Below are positions 1 to 9,836 of a stretch of 10,703 nucleotides of DNA, piece after piece. The first letter of the stretch is position 1; each line of letters starts with the position of its first letter. Origin of the DNA: Leptospira adleri (GTDB lineage: Bacteria > Spirochaetota > Leptospiria > Leptospirales > Leptospiraceae); assembly GCF_002811985.1 (NCBI RefSeq), contig NZ_NPDU01000111.1, forward strand, positions 1-10,703, read 5' to 3'. The position numbers and the translations under genes are program-made. Below the pieces are notes generated by a model. The model was not told where the DNA came from, did no database searches, and was given only the letters and a program-made list of their open reading frames with translations.

Positions 1-107
1 GTATTCGATACGGTGTGCCTTTCCATCCTCTTGAAAACTCCGTTCCATTGAAGGTAAGGATTCACAACGGAAGTTATTTTTTTGAATATTCTAAAAATAC
101 AATGTAG
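1..107 (+). CDS. C-terminal fragment of an unidentified protein (5' partial)
   Basis: Frame 3 is open from the left edge of the window to a TAG at 105-107 and encodes about 34 residues, including PLKVRIHNGSYFFEYSKN before the C-terminal Thr-Met. The alternating hydrophobic and polar residues look like a beta-strand-rich protein end. The other two forward frames stop within the first 51 bases. No family can be recognised from so short a piece. The gene would converge on the ClC gene that ends at 472. I infer a genuine gene end from composition and from the orientation of the following non-coding gap; a chance open stretch is possible. Confidence 0.42.
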   Translation, partial: IRYGVPFHPLENSVPLKVRIHNGSYFFEYSKNTM

Positions 108-471
108 GAACGAAAGAGACATTGTTTCCGATCTTGAAAAATTCAGAGTTTGTCCGAGAACTTTCAAAAACCGCGCACAAGACTTTGTCGGATCGTAATA
201 AAAGCGATGGAGTTCCCACAGATTCGGTCCCTTTAGCGTTTTATAAACTTTCTAACGGAAGATTGTTGTTCAATTTTTATGGGAGTTCCCACATTTTGCG
301 AAACCTTATTTCTCGCTTCTATTAAGTTTAGCCGATTTTTGGGTAAGTTCGCATCTTTTCGACGGACTTTACCGTAGTTTTAGATCAAGGTGGACGGAAC
401 TCCGGCCAGAAAGATTTCAAGGAAATAATTTGCGGACTACGTTTAGGCGGAGTTTATTAGATCTTAAAATT
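108..471. other. Convergent intergenic region with degenerate palindromic repeats
   Basis: About 360 bases lie between the presumed plus-strand gene end at 107 and the ClC stop at 472. The only open frame (122-325, TTG start) runs through repeat sequence and has no ribosome binding site or recognisable domain, so I do not call it. Three sites resemble the palindromic ends of the 158-bp repeat family found elsewhere in the window. These are 205-220 (right half only), 278-293 (TATGGGAGTTCCCACA) and 392-407 (CGGA-AC-TCCG core with outer GG/CC). A CCGATTTTTGGG stretch at 332-343 resembles the internal motif of the full copies. No clear intrinsic terminator with a T tract was seen. Confidence 0.5.
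278..293 (-). repeat. Solitary palindromic repeat unit
   Basis: The 16-mer TATGGGAGTTCCCACA matches the consensus TGTNGGAGTTCCNACA, the terminal palindrome of the repeats at 4365-4522 and 9837-9993 read on the opposite strand, with one mismatch at position 2. The arms TGGGA and TCCCA pair around a GT loop. The variable base pair is G-C here, against C-G and A-T in the other copies. A half-matching unit at 205-220 lies 73 bp to the left in the same orientation. Confidence 0.55.
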
Positions 472-1728
472 CTAACCTTCTTTTCCCTGCGTTGCAATGA
501 ACGGCTCTTTCGGAGAAAGAAAATATCCGCTTAGGCTCGCGATCAGAACCGGAGTAAAATTATACAAACCGGTCAGCTCGGACAAGAGTATCGTGGTAGA
601 AATCGGAGTTTTGGTGACCGAGGCGTTCACCGCGGCCATCAAACAGATCATGAGAAAGGATTCATTTTCAGTCGGTAAAATTCCGAAAAGAAGTTTTCCG
701 GCGCACGCTCCGAGAAAAAAAAGAGGAATGATTACGCCTCCTCTCCATCCCGTGGTAACGGTCGTCGTTATCGCAAACGTCTTCCAAAAAATCAAACCCG
801 CAAGAAAAACAAGAGTAAATCTTCCCTCTACGATTTGATTGAGTTGATCGTGACCGAAAAACCGAGTTAACGGAATCTGCCATGCTATGATTCCCAAAAC
901 CAAACCGCCGAGTGCGGTCTTCCAGTAGATCTTTCCCGGAATTTTAGAATAGATCCAACGATTGGTCAAAAATAAACCGTGAAACATCCAGCCGATACCC
1001 GCCCCCAACGCTCCCAAAAAAAGAGCATATAAGAAATCTTGAATATCTCCCGGAACATACTGAGGGAATTGCCAAGTCGGTTGAAGTCCCGCGTGAGTCA
1101 TCCATAGGAAGACGAAAAAGGCGGAAGTACTCGAAAGAAACGCCGGTAAAAGTGCCTTGTAATATTCGACTACGTGTCTGTGTTGTAGGATTTCAAGTGC
1201 GAATAACGCGCCGCCCAAAGGAGAACCGAAAAGAGAAGTAAAGCCCGCGGCCATTCCGGCGATCGTCATCGATCGGTATTCTTCCCCGGTCAATCCGAGC
1301 TTTTCGGCGAACCAGTTTCCAAAAGAACCGGTGATCTGAACCAGAGGAGCCTCGGGACCGGCGCTTCCGCCGGAAGAAATACTCAAAAGGGAGGAAAGCG
1401 CCATGGAAGGATTCTGGCTCGCTTCCAGTTTTCCTCCCCTGAAACGTATATTATCGATTACTAATGAGATTTCGCCGGGTTCCCCGAGAAAGTGAATGAT
1501 CAAACCGACCAAAAGTCCTGAGACGGTCATAAAAGGAATGGTAAGAATTCCGCTTACGTTCGACGCCCAATGAGTCAGATATTCGATGAGCATCCAAAAC
1601 GCCGCGGAAAACAGACCTCCCACAACGCCCAAGATGACGTAAAAAAAAGTAAGTCTCGAGAGCATAAACGGATTCTTTCTGGAAATAACCAGAAGCGGAG
1701 ACCGCAGAAGATCAACGAGCTTAATCAT
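472..1728 (-). CDS. ClC-family chloride channel / anion-proton antiporter
   Basis: This is a 418-residue polytopic membrane protein of the voltage-gated ClC superfamily (Voltage_CLC), expected in the inner membrane. About ten hydrophobic segments alternate with short loops. GPEAPLVQ (124-131) aligns with the ClC motif GREGPTVQ and keeps the gating glutamate as E126. GSPLGGALFALE (168-179) and GWRGGVIIP (327-335) match the later ClC motifs. The usual selectivity motif GSGIPE is not visible; the equivalent region reads IDNIRFRGGKLE (91-102). Length is normal for bacterial ClC without a CBS domain. I chose the ATG at 1728, which has GCGAAGAA just upstream. A longer frame to 1839 would overlap the end of purM out of frame and add a non-membrane tail. 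The gene starts 10 nt after the purM stop, so the two are probably cotranscribed. The ion preference cannot be read from sequence. Confidence 0.9.
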   Translation of the reverse strand: MIKLVDLLRSPLLVISRKNPFMLSRLTFFYVILGVVGGLFSAAFWMLIEYLTHWASNVSGILTIPFMTVSGLLVGLIIHFLGEPGEISLVIDNIRFRGGKLEASQNPSMALSSLLSISSGGSAGPEAPLVQITGSFGNWFAEKLGLTGEEYRSMTIAGMAAGFTSLFGSPLGGALFALEILQHRHVVEYYKALLPAFLSSTSAFFVFLWMTHAGLQPTWQFPQYVPGDIQDFLYALFLGALGAGIGWMFHGLFLTNRWIYSKIPGKIYWKTALGGLVLGIIAWQIPLTRFFGHDQLNQIVEGRFTLVFLAGLIFWKTFAITTTVTTGWRGGVIIPLFFLGACAGKLLFGILPTENESFLMICLMAAVNASVTKTPISTTILLSELTGLYNFTPVLIASLSGYFLSPKEPFIATQGKEG

Positions 1729-1738
1729 TTCTTCGCTG

Positions 1739-2773
1739 TTAGACGAACTGAACTTCTTCTTTATTACCGGAGACGATCTCCCCGATCCAATGCACGGATT
1801 CTCCGGAGGATTCCAAAAATCGTTTGGCGGAATCCACATTCTCCTCCGAAACGATCAGCATATAACCGATTCCCATATTGAACGTTGCGAAAAGTTCCAA
1901 CTCTTCGAGCTTTTGATCCTTCTTGATCTTTTCGAAAAAATATCCGGAAGGAATTTTATCTTTGAAAAATTTCGCCTTAGATCCTTGAGGAAGAACTCTC
2001 GGAACATTCTCCTGATATCCTCCGCCCGTGACATGCACCATTCCCTTAACGGGAACCTTTTGCAAAAGTTTTAATATACTTTCCACGTAGATCCGAGTGG
2101 GTTTGAGCGCGTAGTCTCTTAGGAAGTTCACCTGTTCCGGATCGGACGGAAGATATTTTCCATCCTTCAGGAGCAGCTTTCGAATGAGGGAAAAACCGTT
2201 GCTGTGCGGCCCGCTGGATTCCAACCCGAGAATCTGATCCCCCGGTCGAATGGAACTACCGTCTATCATCAGATCTTTTTCGACGGCCCCGACTACGAAA
2301 CCCGCGAGATCGAATTCGTCTTCTTTCATCGTGCCGGGGTGTTCCGCGGTTTCGCCTCCGAGGAGAGCCGCGTTAGACAGCTTGCAACCTTGTACGATTC
2401 CAGAGACGATCTGATCCATTTTTTCCGGATCCAATTTTCCGCAGGCGATATAATCCAGGAAGAATAACGGTTCTCCTCCGCAAACGAGAATATCGTTCAC
2501 ACACATCGCGACCAGATCGATTCCGACCGTGTGAAACGTATTGAGAAGTCTCGCGAGTTCGATTTTGGTTCCGACTCCGTCGGTCCCGGAAAGAAGAATC
2601 GGTTGATTGTATTTTTTAAGAAAACTTACGTCGAAAGCTCCCGCAAATCCGCCGAGGCCGCCGAGAACTCTGGGACCGTGAGTGGATTCCACGTTGCGTT
2701 TGATCTTCTGAACAAACTCTCTTCCTTTTTCCGTGTCCACACCGGCGCTTTTGTATGTAATCTTTTCTTCCAT
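1739..2773 (-). CDS. purM: Phosphoribosylformylglycinamidine cyclo-ligase (AIR synthetase)
   Basis: PurM is the cytoplasmic enzyme of de novo purine synthesis that closes the imidazole ring: formylglycinamidine ribonucleotide plus ATP gives aminoimidazole ribonucleotide. The 344-residue length is standard for the family. Signatures in order are the N-terminal YKSAGVD (7-13), GGLGGFAG (38-45), SGTDGVGTK (62-70, nucleotide binding), VND (92-94), GGETAEHPG (139-147; the family usually has GGETAEMPG) and ESSGPHSNGFSLIRK (185-199). The AIRS C-terminal domain fills the second half and ends HWIGEIVSG. I chose the ATG at 2773 because MEEKITYKSAGVD is the normal PurM beginning. An in-frame TTG at 2848 would add 25 residues that run through the upstream terminator. 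The gene begins just past the FecR-gene terminator and is followed after 10 nt by the ClC gene. Identification is secure. Confidence 0.97.
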   Translation of the reverse strand: MEEKITYKSAGVDTEKGREFVQKIKRNVESTHGPRVLGGLGGFAGAFDVSFLKKYNQPILLSGTDGVGTKIELARLLNTFHTVGIDLVAMCVNDILVCGGEPLFFLDYIACGKLDPEKMDQIVSGIVQGCKLSNAALLGGETAEHPGTMKEDEFDLAGFVVGAVEKDLMIDGSSIRPGDQILGLESSGPHSNGFSLIRKLLLKDGKYLPSDPEQVNFLRDYALKPTRIYVESILKLLQKVPVKGMVHVTGGGYQENVPRVLPQGSKAKFFKDKIPSGYFFEKIKKDQKLEELELFATFNMGIGYMLIVSEENVDSAKRFLESSGESVHWIGEIVSGNKEEVQFV

Positions 2774-2829
2774 TCTTAGGATCCCGACTCTTTTTAGAAT
2801 AGCTTGGAAAAGACAAAATCCCTGCACAC

Positions 2830-3491
<662 letters not shown>

Positions 3492-3528
3492 ATACTCTCC
3501 GATTGAATCCTCCGTGAGGAGTTTTCGT

Positions 3529-3557
3529 ATTATACACGAAATCGGAAAAATCGGATC
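3529..3557 (-). promoter_or_regulatory. Candidate promoter of the FecR-domain gene
   Basis: The minus strand carries a perfect -10 hexamer TATAAT at 3534-3529, about 38 nt before the ATG. That gives an expected transcript start near 3522 and a leader of about 30 nt. The -35 region at 17-nt spacing (3552-3557, GATCCG) does not match the consensus, so an activator or a relaxed -35 may be involved. Within the leader, CTCC and GGAG (3521-3510) can form a small hairpin upstream of the real Shine-Dalgarno GGAG at 3500-3497. Confidence 0.55.
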
Positions 3558-3607
3558 GAAATTTTAGCGTTTATTTAGGAAATTTATTTCAAAATTTTTT
3601 AAACAGA

Positions 3608-3629
3608 CTTTGGAAATTTATTTCCAAAG
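3608..3629 (-). terminator. Perfect 9-bp inverted repeat after the cupin gene
   Basis: The arms CTTTGGAAA (3608-3616) and TTTCCAAAG (3621-3629) pair perfectly around a 4-nt loop. The site lies 17 nt past the cupin stop codon on the minus strand. The following sequence there is TCTGTTT, only a weak T tract, so it may be a mediocre terminator, a transcript-end stabiliser or a protein-binding dyad upstream of the FecR-gene promoter. The 13-mer GGAAATTTATTTC within it recurs at 3578-3590. Confidence 0.45.
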
Positions 3630-3645
3630 AAAGGCCCTTCGAAAT

Positions 3646-4194
3646 TTAGGAAAAAAATTTCTCGGATTCGGCAAAGTCGGCGGCGCCGGCAACGATTAAG
3701 AATTCCGCGCCCTTCGAAGTGGAAAATTTCTTATGAAAGGAACCGGGATTCGCGCGATGAAAATCTCCAGCCGAAATCGAGGTGCCCGCTATGCTCAGGT
3801 CGCCAGAGATCAGATAACAATCTTCGGAACTTGAATGAGCGTGCCCCGGAAAGACGGCTCCGGGTTCCATGCGAATGATAAGAGTGACCGTGTTGTGGAT
3901 TTTATCCTTGTTTAGAATTTTATAATCTACTCCCGGGAAAGCGGACTTCTTCCAATGAGAATCGGACTTGCGGACGAAAAGAAAATTTCCTTCTTCCGTT
4001 TTTTGTTTCAAAATGTTGGAAATAATTTTTTTCTTTAAGGAAGAATCCGGTTTCACTTCGGGAAGTGAAAAAATTCCGAATCGATGAAAGATCTCCTCCA
4101 ACTCTTTTTCGGAAGCAGAAGAGGAAAAGACATCTTCTGGAAAGACAAAACTTTCCCAGTTCTCAGTCGAATCCGTGTTTCTATCTTGGTTCAT
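3646..4194 (-). CDS. ChrR-like cupin protein, probable anti-sigma/regulatory partner of the ECF sigma factor
   Basis: A 182-residue cytoplasmic protein. Residues 85-172 form a cupin barrel of the ChrR C-terminal type. Motif 1 is PGHAHSSSEDCYLISG (116-131) with likely metal ligands H118, H120 and E124. Motif 2 is AGDFHRANPGSFH (142-154) with H146 or H154 as the fourth ligand. In ChrR-type anti-sigma factors such a domain senses a signal, for example singlet oxygen, and an N-terminal zinc domain binds the sigma factor. The N-terminal part here (1-75) has a helical stretch ending SSLKKKIISNILK like the end of that domain, but contains no cysteine and no Cys-x-x-Cys, so zinc binding there appears lost. 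The ATG at 4194 is preceded by GAGGAA at 8-nt spacing. The gene follows the ECF sigma gene on the same strand after 465 bp containing a repeat. An anti-sigma role is inferred from fold and context; a stand-alone cupin is the alternative. Confidence 0.75.
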   Translation of the reverse strand: MNQDRNTDSTENWESFVFPEDVFSSSASEKELEEIFHRFGIFSLPEVKPDSSLKKKIISNILKQKTEEGNFLFVRKSDSHWKKSAFPGVDYKILNKDKIHNTVTLIIRMEPGAVFPGHAHSSSEDCYLISGDLSIAGTSISAGDFHRANPGSFHKKFSTSKGAEFLIVAGAADFAESEKFFS

Positions 4195-4659
4195 CTTTGA
4201 ATTCCTCGCTAAAGAATGGGATCCCTTAAATTCTTACGTTTCAAGTTGCGATCCGGATCGTTTATTTTCAGCGAACATTTTCGTTTTTTATCGGCAATCG
4301 AAGGAAGAATAAAAGCCGCCGCCGATAAAAAAGCTGAGCTCCTGCAAATCGAATCCGAAGCCTTTGTCGGAGTTCCGACAAAGCGAAACGTCGATTTTCT
4401 ACTATGCAAGATTCGATTTTTCCGATATACGGAATTTCGTCCGATTTTTTCCCGCGAGCCCGCCTCCTCCACCCGATGAGGGTGGGGGCCGAAATTCACG
4501 GAGGAACGTCGTAGTTCCCACAAAGGCCGGATCTCAAGTTGACTTTTTTCTCTTTTTCCGAATTCTCGAAGAGCAGGAAAACCTACGTTATCTGTCACAT
4601 CCAATCCAAAAGAGCCGACAAAACGAAACTTCATCCGATTTTCGTCCTCCCCTTTCATC
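4195..4659. other. Intergenic region between sigma factor and cupin gene, carrying a repeat
   Basis: These 465 bp separate two genes that are normally adjacent. A 149-codon minus-strand frame (4209-4658) begins just after the sigma stop, but its translation is basic, low in recognisable structure and crosses the 158-bp repeat, so I treat it as non-coding. The 15-mer CCGACAAARCGAAAC occurs at 4375-4389 and 4615-4629 with one mismatch, so repeat-derived sequence may extend beyond the main element. No strong terminator was seen after the sigma gene. The cupin gene could be read through or have a promoter here; I could not pick a convincing one. Confidence 0.6.
4365..4522 (-). repeat. 158-bp palindrome-bounded intergenic repeat, copy A
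   Basis: Read on the minus strand, the element runs from TGTGGGAACTACGACG (4522-4507) to TGTCGGAACTCCGACA (4380-4365). The right-end palindrome extends to a perfect 10-bp stem, CTTTGTCGGA with TCCGACAAAG (4362-4383), around 2 nt. Internally there is a CCACCC/GGGTGG hairpin (4485-4469) with a 5-nt loop, followed at the same distance as in copy B by GCGGGAAAAAATCGG (4455-4441). Copy B at 9837-9993 has the same order, spacing and length within 1 bp. No transposase is present, so it is a non-autonomous or structural repeat. It sits in the presumed sigma factor / cupin operon. Confidence 0.8.
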
Positions 4660-5253
4660 CTAAAAGTTCCAACCTTTGAGCTGATCTCTGAGTTGAGACA
4701 AGCCGTTTCTAATCCGGGATTTCACGGTTCCCAACGGAAGTTGAAATTTCTCGGCAATCTCGCTCTGGCTGAGCCCGCTCCAATACGCTTCTTCCAGAAG
4801 AATCGAAATTTCCGGCGAAAGATTTTGAATCGCTTCCTTCATCCGACTCCTCAAGGAAGAATCAAATACCTCCTCAAAGGCCGGATCTTTTGCGGAAGAA
4901 TTCGATGACAGAGTTTCTTGAAATTCGCGCGTTCGATTTCGATTCCTAAAATCGGAGGACCGGACCTTAGTAATCGCCGCGTTACGCGCAATCGCAGACA
5001 TCCAAGTCAAAGGAGAAGAACGTTCCGGGTTAAACTGATCCGCCTTTTTCCAAAGTACGGTAAACACTTCCTGAAGAACTTCTTCGCTTTCCTCTCTCTG
5101 CATTAGAATTTTGTAAACTATCGAGTAGAGAAGATTCCCGTATAGATCGTAGAATTTTTCAAGACAACGGGCGTCTTTTTGTGCGATCCCTGCGATTAAA
5201 CGCAGGGCCTCTGAAACGTTTTTTTCCGAAGGCCTAAAATCCGAATCCGACAA
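4660..5253 (-). CDS. ECF-family RNA polymerase sigma-70 factor
   Basis: A 197-residue group 4 (extracytoplasmic function) sigma factor that would direct RNA polymerase to a stress regulon. Sigma region 2 covers about 31-100: CLEKFYDLYGNLLYSIVYKI, then EEVLQEVFTVLWKK (58-71) and PLTWMSAIARNAAITKVR (81-98). A short acidic, Ser-rich linker (about 109-130) leads to region 4 (140-192). The helix-turn-helix there is LSQSEIAEKFQLPLGTVKSRI (from residue 161), typical of the RpoE/SigK-like group whose partners are often ChrR-type cupin anti-sigma factors. The start is a TTG at 5253, 4 nt after the murI stop. AGGAAGG lies about 12 nt upstream inside the murI end, so translation is probably coupled to murI. 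No nearer alternative start fits. A ChrR-like cupin gene follows, separated by a repeat-bearing gap. The inducing signal is unknown. Confidence 0.93.
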   Translation of the reverse strand: MSDSDFRPSEKNVSEALRLIAGIAQKDARCLEKFYDLYGNLLYSIVYKILMQREESEEVLQEVFTVLWKKADQFNPERSSPLTWMSAIARNAAITKVRSSDFRNRNRTREFQETLSSNSSAKDPAFEEVFDSSLRSRMKEAIQNLSPEISILLEEAYWSGLSQSEIAEKFQLPLGTVKSRIRNGLSQLRDQLKGWNF

Positions 5254-5257
5254 CGGA

Positions 5258-6034
5258 TCAAACCCCTTCCTCTGAATTCAAAAGAAGGTCCGCCAATCGG
5301 AAATGAAAATCCTCTTCGCTGTTTAAAAGAAGTTTGTATTTTGTTTTTTCGCTCCCGGCGAAATCGGAACTTGTCGCCGATTTTCCGAGAGAATTGAGAA
5401 GGTGTTTGATCGTACCAGAATTTCCGTCATACAACTTCAGATCCGGAATATTTTTTAAAAAAATATCCTTTAGAAAAACGTAATGTGTGCATCCCAACAC
5501 CGCGATCTCCACGCCTTCTTCCCTGAGATCCCTCAGGATCGGCTGTAAGTATTCCTCGGCGCCGGCAAAATCCCCGCGGTCCACAAATCCCGCAAGTCCT
5601 GGACAGGAAATCGGAAGAAGCAGATCGTCCGCGTTCAATTCTTTTTTGAGTTTCTGAAGTTTCTCTTCCTTCTGAGTGACCGGCGTAGCCAAAAGTGCGA
5701 CCCTCTTTCCGGGATTTTGTAATATCGCAGGTTTGATCGCGGGTTCCATTCCGAAGATCGGTATGGAGAATTCCTTTCTCAGCGTTTCGGCCGCCGCGGA
5801 CGTAGCCGTGTTGCAAGCGAGCAAGATCGCTTCTACTTCTTCCCGGATCAACCGGTTGCAAACGTCTCTCGTGAGATCCAAAACTGCGGATACTTTTTTT
5901 TCGCCGTAGGGGCTGTTTTTGAGATCTCCGAAATAGACGACTTCCAGGTCGGCTTCGTATTTTAGAATTTCCTTAAGTACGGAAAGACCGCCCATCCCGG
6001 AATCCATCAACCCGATCTTGAGCGGCCCTTTCAA
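5258..6034 (-). CDS. murI: Glutamate racemase
   Basis: MurI interconverts L- and D-glutamate without a cofactor and supplies D-Glu for the peptidoglycan stem peptide. The 258-residue protein fits the family length. Signatures are KIGLMDSGMGGLSVL (6-20, with D11), VYFGDLKNSPYG (33-44), LLACNTATSAA (71-81) with catalytic C74, FGMEPAIKPA (94-103) and LGCTHYVFLKD (180-190) with catalytic C182. Both cysteines of the two-base mechanism are present. The start is a TTG at 6034; the next in-frame Met (residue 10) would cut the first beta strand, so TTG is preferred. Spacing to the upstream aminotransferase is 33 nt and to the downstream sigma factor 4 nt, which suggests one transcript. This puts a cell-wall precursor enzyme in the same unit as an ECF sigma factor. 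Confidence 0.96.
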   Translation of the reverse strand: MKGPLKIGLMDSGMGGLSVLKEILKYEADLEVVYFGDLKNSPYGEKKVSAVLDLTRDVCNRLIREEVEAILLACNTATSAAAETLRKEFSIPIFGMEPAIKPAILQNPGKRVALLATPVTQKEEKLQKLKKELNADDLLLPISCPGLAGFVDRGDFAGAEEYLQPILRDLREEGVEIAVLGCTHYVFLKDIFLKNIPDLKLYDGNSGTIKHLLNSLGKSATSSDFAGSEKTKYKLLLNSEEDFHFRLADLLLNSEEGV

Positions 6035-6067
6035 ATTAAAAACCCCATTCTTAGAAGAAGTTTAACG

Positions 6068-7372
<1,305 letters not shown>

Positions 7373-7394
7373 CCCGTCCTGCCCTCTTTTCTAT

Positions 7395-7423
7395 ATTATC
7401 GATTTTGCATGAGTTTTTTGAAA
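7395..7423 (-). promoter_or_regulatory. Candidate promoter for the aminotransferase-murI-sigma unit
   Basis: On the minus strand, TTTCAA (7423-7418) and GATAAT (7400-7395) are separated by exactly 17 nt. The -10 hexamer differs from TATAAT at one position, while the -35 is a weak match. The expected transcript start near 7388 leaves a short leader ending in the AGGA ribosome binding site. This would drive the aminotransferase, murI and probably the ECF sigma factor. Confidence 0.4.
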
Positions 7424-7425
7424 CT

Positions 7426-7534
7426 GCGATAGCGATTGCAGCGGAAATTCCTTTAGGAATTGCAGCGAAAAGCGCGGTCGCGAGCCTTCTTTAGAAAGAA
7501 ACTCCGCGAGCGAATCGCCCCGAAATTTCTTTCG
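7426..7534 (-). repeat. Palindrome-rich structured intergenic element
   Basis: The region after the protease stop is packed with inverted repeats. AATTCC (7446-7451) pairs with GGAATT (7456-7461). TTCTTT (7487-7492) pairs with AAAGAA (7495-7500). CGAAA pairs with TTTCG (7521-7534). Outer GCGATT (7432-7437) pairs with AATCGC (7513-7518), enclosing the first two hairpins. ATTGCAGCG is repeated directly at 7435-7443 and 7459-7467. It is non-coding and unrelated to the 158-bp element. It may fold into a branched structure in the 3' end of the protease transcript and help termination; it resembles dispersed GC-rich leptospiral intergenic repeats, though a genome comparison is needed to show that. 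Confidence 0.55.
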
Positions 7535-7548
7535 CCCAACTCAGTTTT

Positions 7549-9745
<2,197 letters not shown>

Positions 9746-9836
9746 ACGTTATCTTGATATACTTTGAAACAACAAAATCATTCACTCGAAAAAAGCAAAA
9801 TCTTAACCACAAGTGGACTGAATCTTTAGAAGAATC

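Noticed and set aside
122..325. 67-codon plus-strand frame with TTG start in the first intergenic region
   Set aside because: It has no ribosome binding site and no recognisable domain, and it runs through two repeat palindromes. The open frame is best explained by repeat sequence.
497..838. 113-codon plus-strand frame antisense to the ClC gene
   Set aside because: It is a shadow frame without ribosome binding site or motifs; the opposite strand encodes clear ClC signatures.
1729..1839. Extended N terminus of the ClC protein
   Set aside because: It would overlap the 3' end of purM out of frame, and the added residues are Pro/Ser-rich without membrane character. The ATG at 1728 has a ribosome binding site and fits the family.
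4365..4522. Possible CRISPR or IS origin of the repeats
   Set aside because: There is no regular spacer array and no transposase or associated protein nearby. Only two full copies 5.3 kb apart in opposite orientation are present.
4209..4658. 149-codon minus-strand frame directly after the sigma factor, a candidate missing N-terminal anti-sigma part
   Set aside because: The translation is basic and patternless and spans repeat copy A. It has no zinc motif and ends out of register before the cupin start, which has its own good ribosome binding site.
6031..6048. Five-codon minigene ATG...TGA overlapping the murI TTG start, resembling a leader peptide
   Set aside because: It has no clear ribosome binding site, no attenuator-like hairpins, and five codons are easily expected by chance.
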